A stretch of 64,000 nt of DNA from Aquarana catesbeiana (Eukaryota > Chordata > Amphibia > Anura > Ranidae), in assembly GCF_042186555.1 (NCBI RefSeq), contig NC_133327.1:54434408-54498407 (forward strand), written 5' to 3'. Below, one piece after another: positions 34,861 to 45,790 of this stretch (positions are counted from its first letter, which is position 1; every line of letters begins with the position of its first letter). The notes beneath the pieces were generated by a model. That model saw only the letters and a program-made list of their open reading frames with translations. It did no database searches and was not told the DNA's origin. Made by a program: the position numbers and the translations under genes.

Positions 34861-35111
34861 CTAACTGTAAATACTGTAGCTGCCTGCATGTGGTATTATT
34901 ATAGGATCAGAAGAACACCACCAATTTTATTCAGGTAGCTTTAGGTGCACACTGTGCAGAGGACACAGTATACTAACTATAAATACTGTAGCTGCCTGCC
35001 TGTGGTATTAATATAGGATCAGAAGAACACCACCAATTTTATTTAGGTAGCTTTAGGTGCACACTGTGCAGAGGATCAGAAGAACACCACAAATTTTCTT
35101 CAGGTAGCTTT
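34861..35111. repeat. ~110-bp tandem repeat, left segment
   Basis: Two to three units with GGTAGCTTTAGGTGCACACT, TAACTATAAATACTGTAGC and AGGATCAGAAGAACACCAC. They are cut at 35098-35111 (CTTCAGGTAGCTTT), the left target duplication of LINE C; the array resumes at 40830. Confidence 0.9.
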
Positions 35112-35334
35112 TTTTAACAGTAAATAGATTTTTTATTTAAAAGTTATAAAGTTGACAATGACACAGTATATGGACATTACATTGTACATAAGGTCACAAT
35201 TGGTCAAATAGTTGTTCATTTACATTGGATAATTAGTTTCCTGAGTGGTTAACAGTTTCTATCAGTATTAAACAGTAAAGCAGTCTGATTAATAGCAGCA
35301 ATACTGGATTTAAAAAAGAGAGTAGATTAGGAAG

Positions 35335-35425
35335 AAAGTGAGAAAGAAGGGGAAAAAAGGGGGAGGAGGGGGTGGGGGGGAGAGAGAGGGGGAGAGAGAA
35401 AGGGGGGGAAGAGGGAGGGGGGACA
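35335..35425. repeat. G/A-rich tract in LINE C 3' UTR
   Basis: About 90 bases of almost pure purine on the plus strand with several G runs of four to seven. On the LINE sense strand it is polypyrimidine. The antisense strand could form G-quadruplex structures. Mammalian L1s carry a G-rich tract in the 3' UTR on the sense strand; here the orientation is opposite. Confidence 0.7.
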
Positions 35426-35510
35426 AAAGGCACTCATTAAAACAGCATATCCAGATATAAACAAAAAGCACCACAGGAGCCAGTAGTATTACTCAGGGTA
35501 GCCATGTGCT

Positions 35511-38500
35511 CTAGGGGGTCTGACCATTTGCATCTTTCCATTGAGACCAGACCTTATCAAACTTTTGTGGGCAGTTTCTACTCTCATACGTTAACTTATA
35601 TAGTGGGAGGACAGAATTGATAGTGGAAATCCACATATGATGGGTGGGAAGCTTCCACTTGAGGAGAATTTCTCTTCTGGCATAGTACAAAGCATAAAAC
35701 AAGAACAGTTTGTCATGTCGTGAGGCCTCAACATTTTCCATACTGTCAAGCAATGTCAGGGCCGGGTCTGGTCTAAGCGACCTGTCCCCGAAGGATCCCA
35801 ATGTCTCTATCACTCCCTCCCAATAGAGGCTTAGTTTCGGACAGGACTATACCATATGGAGAAATGATCCAGGGGATGAACCACATCTGGAACACAGGGT
35901 ACTCGTTCCTGGGTATATATTGGCTAGTCTAACAGGGGTGTAATAAGCTCTGTGTAGAAATTTAAGTTGAATGAAACGATCCCTTGCTGAAATCATCTTG
36001 GTAGTATAGTCAGATACCACATCCTCCGAACTCTCCTCTGTCAGCTCTGGAATATCAGTCTTCCACTTGTTATATACCTTAGTCAGGGACGTCATATGAT
36101 CAACTGACAGATAAAAATAGAGGGAAGATAGGGGTTTGTCCAAGTGTTGAGCTATAAGCAGTCATTCCACACTGTCAGTCTGTAAAGTCAGGGGATCGGG
36201 GAACTGGGCCTGAGTGGCATGTCTGAGCTGGTAGTATCTAAATGTCATGGAGGCTGGAATGGCATATTTGCCTTTTAAGGTCTCAAGGGAGGAGAAGGAC
36301 CCATCCATGTAAATATGCTTGACTGTAATTATCCATCTTGCCGCCCATAACTGGGGATCTGGAAGCTTGTAGAGGTGAGGTAGCATGGGGTTGCCCCATA
36401 AAGGTGTATGAGGTGAGATGACAGATTGCGTTTTGTAGAGAGCCCTAGCCCTTTGCCATACTTGTACGGTTGTACGCATTGGAGTCGTTATTTGGGGATG
36501 GGCTCTAATCCCCCTATAGGGTGGATTACTCAGGGCCGCATAGGATCCCAGGATGGCTGCCTCGAGGGTCACCGCCGGGTTCTGTCTGCACTGGGCAAAC
36601 CACCACCTGACTGTCACCAAAACTGCTGCCCAGTAATAGAGCTGGAAGTGAGGCATTGCCAAGCCACCCTGAGATAGGGGGAGTTGGAGCATCTGCTTCG
36701 CCAGCCTCGGGATCTTCCCAGCCCAGACAAAGGTAGAAATAATGGAATCCAATTTTTGAAAGAAGGATTTAGGAATAGGACATGGAGTATTCCTGAAGAA
36801 GTATACAAACTTGGGGAGATATACCATTTTCAGCAGGTTTACCCTCCCCACCGGGGACAGGGGGAGTGTTTTCAAGAGATGGCATTTCTTGCTAAACTGG
36901 GTCAATAGGGGAGATATATTGTCTTCCATGTGTACCTGAAGGGATCCTCTAACAATCACGCCGAGGTACTTAAATTCGTCAACCCATTGGAGTGGAGTAT
37001 CAGTAATCGCCCTATGACCCGACTGGTGGAGGGAGAACAGGACTGATTTGTCCCAATTAATGCGGACGCCAGAATATTTCCCAAATTGGTCTATTATCTC
37101 AAGGGCAGTGTTTAGGGATGCACCCACGTCAGCCAGATACAACAGGGTATCATCAGCATAGAGCGAGATTTTTTCCTTGATTGCCCCAACCTGAAGGCCT
37201 CGCACTCTCTGATCCTGACGTATCAGGATCGCCAAGGGCTCAATCGCCAGGGCAAAGAGCCCCGGACACAGAGGGCACCCTGTCTGGTACCCCTGTGCAA
37301 GCTGAATGGGGGTGACAATAGGCCGTTTACTCTAACGCAGGCAGTCAGGTTTCTATAAAGAAGCTGGATCCAGGAGATGAACCGAGGTCCAAATCCAAAG
37401 CATTTCAACACTTCCCAGAGGAAAAGCCATTCGACTGAGTCGAATACCTTTTCGGCATCAAGCGCAGCCACGAGTCCCATGTCGCCCTCTCCAGCCAGAT
37501 CAACGTGGGTGAACAGCCTACGGATATTAATGTCCGTTCCTCTGCCTGGCATGAAGCCGGATTGATCCGGTTGGACCAGGGCTGTAATCACCCCGTTCAA
37601 CCGGGTCGCCAGCAGTTTAGCGTCCACATCGATCAGGGAGATCGGGCGATAGGATTTGCAGAGTTCAGGTTCCTTACCCGGCTTGGAAATAACCACTATC
37701 ACCGCCTCAGACATGGAAGTCGGCAAGGCACCCTCTCTCAGTGAGGACAGGAGCATAGAGTGAAATTTGGGTGCTAGATCCTCAGCACACGTTCTATAGA
37801 ACTCAGCCGGGAACCCATCCGGGCCCGGCGTCTTTCCTGCCTGGAGCGAGGAGATGGCCCGTTGGACCTCTTCAAGGGTGATAGGGGAATCAAGTTGGTC
37901 TCTGTAGGTATCAGTCAGGACAGGGAAATCAACATCTGAAAGGTAAATGTGGAGGTCCTCCATAGAATAGTCTACCCGAGAGGAGTATAAGTCTGAGTAA
38001 TATGCCGTGAACCCCTCACTAATTGATCTATAGGAAACCTGTCTGACCCCGTCTTTGTCAATCAATGAGGGAACGTTCATGGAGACCGACTGTTCTCAGA
38101 CAAAATAAGCTCCGGATCTCGAGTCTGGGTGTATTGTCGCTCCAGGGAGGTGGCTCTATCCTCTGCCTTAACCAAGTCTGCTCTATGCTGTCTACGGACT
38201 CCACCAATGAGCGTTTGATACTGACCCCTGGAGGAAGCCTTAAAGGCATCCCACACCACCGCCGCCAAGGCCGACCCAGGGTTCTGTGTCCAATAAGTAT
38301 TCATTTGTTGACGGAATCCCGCGTCAACCCTAGGGTCAGAGATCCAAAATCTCGTCAACCTCCACAATTTAGCCGCAGGGGAACTCCCCAGGGACAACTG
38401 GAGAAGAAGTGGTGTGTGGTCGGATATTCCCCTTGGCAGGATGGAAATCTGTTGCACCCTGGGCAATATATCAAATCTATGCATGAGAGAGTCCTATGCA

Positions 38501-39073
38501 TGGCCGAGTGGCAGGTGAAAGACCTATCATTAGGGTGACGCCATCTCCACAGATCTATCAGCCCATACGTCTCCGCCCAAACGGACAAATCCGATGTAGA
38601 TTACCCCAGTGCGTTAAAGCGGTCTAACCCAGGGTTCGGTGTCATGTTGAAATCCTCCATGAGCAACAAATTGTCTGTACCATAATTAGCAATAAGAGGG
38701 CTCAGTTTATGGAGTAGTTTAGTTGAGGCAGGAGGAGGTATATAGACAGCCACCAACAACAGTTCCAAGCATTCCACCATTGCATGTATTATTATGTACC
38801 GCCCATCCGGGTCGAGCACCAGCCCCAGAAGTCTAAAAGGTAGGGACTTGCGCACCAAGATGCTAACCCCCCGGCAAAATTTGAGTAAGTTGAGTGATAT
38901 AAATGACCAACCCAAGGCTTTTTTAAGCCAAGGGTCTTCCTCCCAACCAAATGCGTCTCCTGGAGAACACATATGTGAGGACTATATGTTTTAAGGAACT
39001 GGAACACCAGTGACCGGTTCACGGGGGAATTAAGGCCCCTGGTGTTCCATGAGACAATCGTTAGGGATGCCAT
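35511..39073 (-). pseudogene. LINE C ORF2: endonuclease and reverse transcriptase
   Basis: Starts MASLTIVSWNTRGLN at 39073. Endonuclease motifs: LQETHLVG, RGVSILVRKS, LLLVAVYIPPPAS, LSCIDLIYC, GISDHTPLL. Reverse transcriptase (38080-36162): TPGPDGFPAEFY, VISKPGKEPELCKSYRPISL, QSGFMPGRGTD, ALDAEKVFDSVEW (first Asp), HRGTRQG, then SLYADDTLLYLAD (catalytic dyad) and KYLGVIV. The C-terminal part extends in 36143-35847 and 35813-35511 with a Cys-rich TLCSRCG motif. At least five frame changes (near 38865, 38580, 38480, 37230 and 36150) break it. Length matches an intact L1 ORF2 of about 1,190 codons. Confidence 0.92.
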
Positions 39074-39801
39074 TCAATCCTCCAGTACATAAATTTAGGA
39101 GATTTTGCAGAAGACAAGCCTAACCCGGATAAAGCGGCAACAAACATCTTTGTTACTTCAAGAGAGGAGCCCTCAAGGGGCAGTAAAATGGTAATCCACA
39201 TTTCTGTGTCAGGTAGATGTACACATAACAATCAGTAAAACGAAAACAGTAAAAACAGAAACAAAACATTCCCCACCCCCCCTCCCCGCCAACCCCCCCA
39301 AAACAGTGGGTGGCATTCCTTCCCAAAAACCGCTCGGCAAAACGCCAAGCCATGGAGGTAACGTGTGCAAGAGGCTTAGTGTACATAAACTTGCTGACCC
39401 ATAACAACTAGGGTCATCCGGATAATAAATGAGGTGCCATCTCCAAGCAAGCTGGGGGTACAAAACTTAGTACAGGTATTCAAGTGTTCCTGAGGCATAT
39501 ATGGGCTTCTGGCTTAAAATGGTGTTCCCCCTAGGACTGCAGATGGGGCAAACAAGGATGAGAAGTGCAAGGGGGAAATGATAATAAGTCTTTGGCAACA
39601 GAGGAGCACTAGAACATGGGGCCCTGATTCTTCCAGAAAACAATTGGGCAAAGGACTCGTCTTGCCCTCTGTAAATGCAGTGTCAGCAAGGGGGAAGCAG
39701 AGTTAATCAACAAAGAAAGCCAGAAAGCCACAGACGAATGCATAGCAAAAACTTTTTTCCAAAACTCAAGTGGAGCACAAGCTGCGGAGCATATACTTGC
39801 A

Positions 39802-40687
39802 TTATCCCGCTCGAATCGTGTCAAGCCAGGAGGACGCCTCCTCTGGGGACATGATGAATCTCACTCGTTCACCATCTTGGACCCGGAGTCTGGCAGGGAA
39901 CAGCATGCTGTATTTCAGATTTTTGGGGCGAAGACGGGAGCGTATGTGATCAAATGATTTCCGTTGACGCTGTGTCTCAATGGAGTAGTCTGGAAATATT
40001 AGCAGTTTAGCATTTTCATACTTCAGATCTCCTATTCCTCTGGCCTCCCTCAGGACGAGATCTCGGTCTCGAAAGTTGAGCAGTTTAAAAATAAAAGTAC
40101 GTGGAGGGGCCCCCTGGCGGACCCCTGACTGTGGGGATCCTGTGAGCCCGCTCCACCACAAAATGGGGAGAAAAAGAGGCATGGGGCAGAAGAGACCGCA
40201 GCATCTGCTCCATGAACAGGGTGGTGTCCTTGCCCTCTGCTCCCTCAGGGAGCCCTATGACACACAGATTATTGCATCTGCTGCAGTTCTCAGCATCTTC
40301 AGCACGCGACTCAAGGTGTTTAACTGTGACTTTTAATGAATAGAGATCATCCGTGTGCTCTCTCTGTATATCCTCAGCTGCAGACACACGCTGCTCCACC
40401 TCTGTCACCCTGCCCTTAAATGCATCAATGTCTCTCCTTACCAAACCCAGTTCAGTGTAAACATGATCAATCTTTTCAATCAGGGCCGTTTTACACCCAT
40501 TTATGGCTTTCAGGAGTGCTGTGTGTTCTGGAGGGACCTGAGGAGCAGCAGCCTCGTGACTCACCTCCTGTCCATTAGCTGACATAGTGGGGAATATGGC
40601 GACGGCCTTCTCCTCAGCACGCTGTATAGTCCCGGTCCGTTTCTGGCTCTGTCGGCGCGCTGCTCCCCCCCGCTTGTAACTGGGCAT
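39802..40687 (-). pseudogene. LINE C ORF1: L1-type RNA-binding protein
   Basis: Starts MPSYKRGGAARRQSQKR at 40687 with a basic N-terminus, then a coiled coil (residues about 60-130, TELGLVRRDIDAFKGRVTEV), an RRM-like start (RCNNLCVIGLPEG, as in Transposase_22 proteins), and, after one frameshift near 40110, the C-terminal domain (PRTFIFKLLNF, RDLVLREAR, FPDYSIETQRQRKSF, EEASSWLDTI). This order is that of L1 ORF1p, an RNA-binding trimer and chaperone. Confidence 0.9.
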
Positions 40688-40829
40688 GAGCAGGGGATTC
40701 CAGGGGTCAAGAGAGAGCTGTTAAGCCGGCGGATGGGTCACCAGCACCGCAGGATCAGAGAATAATATATCCGGACGGCGGAGCGAGGCTAAAAGACGTC
40801 CGCTCCCTTCACCATCTTGGATATGCCCC

Positions 40830-42180
40830 CTTCAGGTAGCTTTAGGTGCACAATGTGCAGAGGACACAGTACACTAACTGTAAATACTGTAGCTGCCTGC
40901 CTGTGGTATTAATAGGAGCAGAACAACAGCAATTGTCTCCAGGTAGCTTTAGGTGCACACTGTGCAGAGGATGCACTACACTAACTGTAAATACTGGAGC
41001 TGCCTGCCTGTGGTATTAATAGGATCAGAAGAACACCACTAATTTTATTCAAGTAGCTTTAGGTGCACACTGTGCAGAGGACACAGTACACTAACTGTAA
41101 ATACTGTAGCTGCCTGCCTGTGGTATTAATAGGAGCAGAACAACAGCAATTGTCTCCAGGTAGCTTTAGGTGCACACTGTGCAGAGGATGCACTACACTA
41201 ACTGTAAATACTGTAGCTGCCTGCCTGTGGTATTAATAGGATCAGAAGAACACCACCAATTTTATTCAGGTAGCTTTAGGTGCACACTGTGCAGAGGACG
41301 CACTACACTAACTTGTGAATACTGCAGCTGCCTGTAATACTGTACTAATAGGATCAGAAGAACACTACTCATTTTCTTCAGGTAGCTTTAGGTGCACACT
41401 GTGCAGAAAACGCACTACACTAACTTGTAAATACTGCAGCTGCCTGCAATACTGTACTAATAGGATCAGAAGAACACCACTAATTTTGTTTAGGTAGCTT
41501 TAGGTGCACACTGCGCAGAGGACGCACTACACTAACTTGTAAATACTGCAGCTGCCTGCGGTACTGTACTAATAGGATCAGGGGAACACTACTAATTTTT
41601 TTCAGGTAGTTTAGGTGCACACTGTGCAAAGGATGCACTAAACTAACTTGTAAATACTGCAGCTGCCTGCGGTAATGTACTAATAGGATCAGAAGAACAC
41701 CACTAATTTTCTTCAGGTAGCTTAAGGTGCACACTGTGCAGAGGACTCACTACACTAACTTGTAAATACTGCAGCTGCCAGCGGTACTATACTAATACGA
41801 TCAGAAGAACACCACTAATTTTCTTCAGGTAGCTTTAGGTGCACACTGTGCAGAGGACTCACTACACTAACTTGTAAATAATGCAGCTGCCTGCGGTACT
41901 GTACTAATAGGATCAGAAGAACACCACTAATTTTCTTCAGGTAGCTTTAGGTGCACACTGTGCAGAGGACTCACTACACTAACTTGTAAATACTACAGCT
42001 GCCTGCGGTACTGTACTAATAGGATCAGAAGAACACCACTCATTTTCTTCAGGTAGCTTTAGGTGCACACTGTGCAGAGGACTCACTACACTAACTGTAA
42101 ATACTGTAGCTAATAGGACTAATAGGATCAGAAGAACACCAGCAATTTTCTTCAGGTAGCTGTAAATACTGTAAATACAC
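40830..42180. repeat. ~110-bp tandem repeat, main array (13 units)
   Basis: Units start (GGTAGCTTTAGGTGCACACT or variant) near 40836, 40941, 41051, 41159, 41269, 41381, 41492, 41603, 41715, 41827, 41939, 42051 and 42153, that is, every 105-112 bp. The first four form a ~218-bp dimer, alternating AGGAGCAGAACAACAGC and AGGATCAGAAGAACACCAC. Later units use the CTTGTAAATACTGCAGCTGCC variant. With the left segment it was one array before LINE C inserted. Confidence 0.95.
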
Positions 42181-42240
42181 CTGCCTGCCTGCCAGTAGTA
42201 GGAAGAGAATAACAGGAGAGGACCTAGAAAACTGAATACA

Positions 42241-42242
<2 letters not shown>

Positions 42243-42295
<53 letters not shown>

Positions 42296-42303
42296 ACACC
42301 TAG

Positions 42304-42340
<37 letters not shown>
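42243..42340. repeat. Two (TA)n microsatellites
   Basis: About 50 bp of TA at 42243-42292, a 16-bp spacer with ACACCTAGGATG, then a further TA run to 42339. Flanks CAGTGTATAT and ATACACAATACACTG are imperfect complements, so the whole can fold as a cruciform. Confidence 0.95.
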
Positions 42341-42343
<3 letters not shown>

Positions 42344-42686
42344 ATACACTGTAAGTGCAGCTAACTGACTCGCCTGCCTACTCTATCTAACTTAAATCAA
42401 ATGACACTGTCTCTCTGTCTATCTCTCGCTCAACGCTGGAACACACTACAAAGGGCCGCCGTGCCAATTATGGCTCTTTGTAGAGATGGCGCTGTGATTG
42501 GCCAAGCATGCGGGTCATAGTGCATGCTTGGCCAGTCATCAGCCAGCTATGCACTGCGATGCCGCAGTGAATTATGGGCTGTGACGCGCCACTCGGCCCG
42601 TATCGTTCGTAATTCGGCGAACGACCGAACACATGATGTTCGAGTCGAACATGCGTTCGATTTGAACACGAAGCTCATCCCTACTC
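42341..42686. mobile_element. Probable hAT-like non-autonomous element end
   Basis: Ends CGTTCGATTTGAACACGAAG, then CTCATCCCTA, a terminus resembling TAGGGATGAGC-type ends. Includes TTGGCCAAGCATGCGGG and GCATGCTTGGCCA, an inverted pair, and GTTCGAGTCGAACATG. It seems to abut the hAT transposase relic, and the tandem array may be its interior. The left end was not found; class assignment is inference. Confidence 0.45.
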
Positions 42687-45600
42687 ATGACCCAGAAACC
42701 CAGTGGATCACCTACTGGAAAGCTCTCCATGTCTATATTCGCCCCTAGATAATCTTCCACCATATGATGCAGACACTGGAATCTTTAAGCTGACAGCCCT
42801 GGGCTCCGAGGACTAAAAAACTTTTGAAATGCATTATAGAGGTGGCCCCCTTCTCCACTGCTCCTCCTTTGACCAGCAGAGGCCTCAAAACTACCTTTTC
42901 CATGAAACTGTAACATACCAGAGTCTGGGAAATAAATACATAAACTCCTTTTTAAGGTGTCCTCATGATATTTAATCCTGTGCTCCCTCTGCAAGGGCAG
43001 GATAAGTTCCAAAACTTTCCCCTTGTAATGGTGGTCAAGGAGGGTTTCCAACCAATAATTATCCCTATCATTGATGCCACAAATTCTTGGGTCCTTTTAC
43101 AGGCTTTGAAGAATAGGGGGGCCCATGCACTGCAAGTTTGCGAAGGCATGAGAAGCAGAGTCCTCTGGGTCACTGAGTATTACAGTATCTAAAACTGCCT
43201 CCTCCCAGCCACATACTACTCCCAAGGTTTCTGGGGACTGAAAACCATCTCTTAAGGTTTGACTATGTCTTCGTATGCTTCTATGCCTCCAAAACTGCCA
43301 GAATCCACCTCCTCCTCCCTCTCCTCTTATGTGTTCTGTGGCGTTGCGAGAATGGTATCTGTATAAAGCTGGCCTTGAGATGAAAGGATGCCCTCCTCTT
43401 CCTCCCTCTGCTCTGCCACGAGTGCCCTGTCCATAATGCCACGCAGAGTATGCTCAAGCAGGAACACAACAGGGATTGTGTAACTGATGCATGCATTATC
43501 ATGGTTCACCATCCATGTTGTCTTCTCAAATGAGGACAGTACAGTGCATGTACCCTTTATCAGCAGCCATTGGTGTAGGTAAAAAACCTGAGCTGCCCTG
43601 AGCCTGTCCTTGTGCCATTTTCACACAGGTACCCATTGATGGCCCTCTGCTGCATGTGCAGCCACTGCAGCATTGCAAAGTTGAGTTCCACCTGGTGGAC
43701 ATGTCATAAATCAGGCGGAATTCCTGCTGAATTTCAACCAACCGAACACTGGCTGTGTATGACTGCCTGAAATGGCTAAATACTCTTCTGGCCTGCCTTA
43801 GAAGATCTTGCAAACCTAGGTACCTGTTTAAGAAGTGCTGCATCACCAAACTGAGGTTATGTGCCAGGCGTGGCACGAGTCAACTTTCCCTGTCGAAGGG
43901 CAGACAGAAGGTTAGCGCCATTATCATACACCACCATTCCTGGCTCAAGCTTTCGTGGCATGAACCACCTCTGGGCCTACCCCTGCAGAGCTGAAAGAAT
44001 CTCTGCTCCGGTGTGGCTCCTGTCCCCTAGACAGACCAGCTGAAGCACTGCATGGCATCTTTTAGCCTGACTTATTGAAGGGCTCCTTGAAAGCTTAGCG
44101 GTACTGGTGGTTCATAGGACAATCCAGCAGAGGAAGGCATGGAGAAGGAAGAGGAGGGGGTGGAGCTGACAGATTTTGCATCATCACCACCAACTGTATG
44201 GAGACGTGGCAGCAAAACAATCTCCAACACTGAGCCCTGTCCTGCATCCTTCCTAGTTGCAAGCAGAGATACCCAGTGTGTAAATAAATTATATTGTCCA
44301 TACTTGCTGGACCACGTGTCAGCAGTAATTTGGACCTTTGCAGCTGACTGCCTTGCCCAGCAAAGCCAAAACATTGCCTTCCACGTGATGGTACAGAGCT
44401 GGAATGGCCTTACGTGCAATGAAATAGCTACTAGAAACCTGCCATTGTGGTACAGCACATTCTGCAAATTGACGGAAGGAGGCAGAATCCACCAGATGGA
44501 AAGGCAGGAGTTTTTTTTTGCTACAGCAGCTGGGGCAGAGAAATTTGCCTGCTACTCTGTGCAGCTGGTATTTTTCTGCTTGCAGATGTGTTGCAAGGAC
44601 CTGTGTTACCCTTTGCTTTACCATCATCCTTGTCAGTGGAGGCTGTTGAGAGGTTATGAATTATAGCGGGGGTAGACATGTGCAGAACGAAAAAAATAGT
44701 TTTGTTTCATTTTGTTTTGATTCATATTTTACATAAATTCATTTAGTTATATTCGTTTCATTTGTTTAATTTGTTTTCAGAATTCATTTCGTTTATTCAT
44801 TTTCGAACGAAATTCGAAAAGATTTTGAATTTGAAAACTTTTTGAATACTTTTTGAATTTGAATTTGAAAATTATTTAACTCAGAACGAAATGAACTGCA
44901 CATGTCTAGGGGGGTAGACATGAAAGGTGAGGAGTATGGAGGAGAAGAATTGTGTCCCTTGTATGTAGCTTTCAGGCGCTCTTGCCAATGGGCTGAGTGG
45001 TGGGAGGTTAAATGCCTTGTCAAGCATATGGTACTCAAATGGCTGGTGTTTTTGTCACCCTTGATCTGCTTGCGTCAGAGATTGCAAATTGCAACAGTTC
45101 AATCAACTGGACGCGTGCTAAAAAAGGCCCACACAGCTAAGCTGTGGGAAGTGGGTCAGGCGATAACAGCTCCACAATCTGATTGAATAGGGTGGCTGCT
45201 CTCTACTCTTCAATGATGGCTGCTTCTGGAGGACATCCTGCATCGTTGGGGTTGTTTCTCCAGCTCACTTTCCTCTTCTGCTCTATCCGGCACCCAAGTC
45301 ATATCAGTGACCTCATCATCATCATCCCCTTTATCCTCATCATCACTGGAGCCAACTTGGCAATACTCTGCTGTTAGGGGAACATGACTGCCAAATTGTT
45401 GTTTATCAGTGTTCTCCCCTCTCTGTAGGCTCATGTTACTCCCTTCCTCAACCTCAGAACCAACATCACAATCAAGTGCATCCTCAAGAAGCTGACACTG
45501 TGTTCAAAAAATTCAGCTGACTGGGAGAATAAGCCACTCTGGCAGCTGCAGTGGACTGAACACTAGTGTCAGCTTGGGTCATAGAGGATGAGGAGGATGA

Positions 45601-45790
45601 GGATGGTTTAGTATGCCAGCCCACCACCTCCTCTGCATGTTGTGGCTGGCTGGATAGCACAGGCAACTTCACTAAACAGAGACAAATGTGCCCAGCCTGA
45701 GGAAGGACCTTTGCCTGTGGACACAAACGCTGCTGGCCCCCTCATAGTGGCATGTGAATGTCCTCCTCTCCTTGTTGGCCTCCCAGACAT
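42687..45790 (-). pseudogene. hAT-type transposase pseudogene (ZBED-like)
   Basis: Minus-strand fragments in order: N-terminal Ser-rich region (45790-45484), a BED-finger-like piece CLTRHLTSHHSAHW (near 45020), then LLPFHLVDSASFRQF and YFIARKAIPALYHHV (44319-44627), VQITADTWSSKYGQYN and HWVSLLATR (44072-44467; the hAT ADTWS motif with a catalytic Asp), then AHNLSLVMQHFLNR, LLRQARRVFSHFRQS and DMSTRWNST (43526-43876; RW dipeptide typical of hAT), the C-terminal HHYKGKVLELILP (43020) and FPVGDPLGFW (42720). Many frameshifts. A MITE at 44673-44909 interrupts it. The 3' end is lost at 42687. Confidence 0.82.
44673..44909. mobile_element. MITE with TAGACATGTGCAG terminal repeats
   Basis: Left end TAGACATGTGCAGAACGAA; right end CTGCACATGTCTA on the same strand, so a 13-bp perfect inverted repeat that extends imperfectly. 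The interior is AT-rich (TTTTGAATTTGAA repeats). Inserted in hAT coding sequence next to GGGGGTAGACATG. The target duplication is obscured by a G run. Confidence 0.88.

Larger units (their letters stand above)
35112..40829 (-). mobile_element. LINE C: near full-length L1/Tx1-like LINE
   Basis: Minus-strand LINE of 5718 bp flanked by a perfect 14-bp duplication CTTCAGGTAGCTTT (35098-35111 and 40830-40843). The 5' end, on the minus strand, begins GGGGGCATATCCAAGATGG. ORF1 (40687-39802) and ORF2 (39073-35511) follow. The 3' UTR (35510-35112) contains a long pyrimidine tract on the sense strand and ends in a short oligo-A. Frameshifts in both ORFs make it inactive, but the perfect duplication and complete length suggest a fairly recent insertion. 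Confidence 0.92.

Noticed and set aside
40836..42180. CRISPR-like array of regularly spaced repeats
   Set aside because: The whole ~110-bp unit repeats without unique spacers, and the context is a vertebrate transposon-rich region; it is a tandem satellite.
42091..42342. Open frames of Tyr-Ile repeats
   Set aside because: Translation of a TA microsatellite; not a gene.
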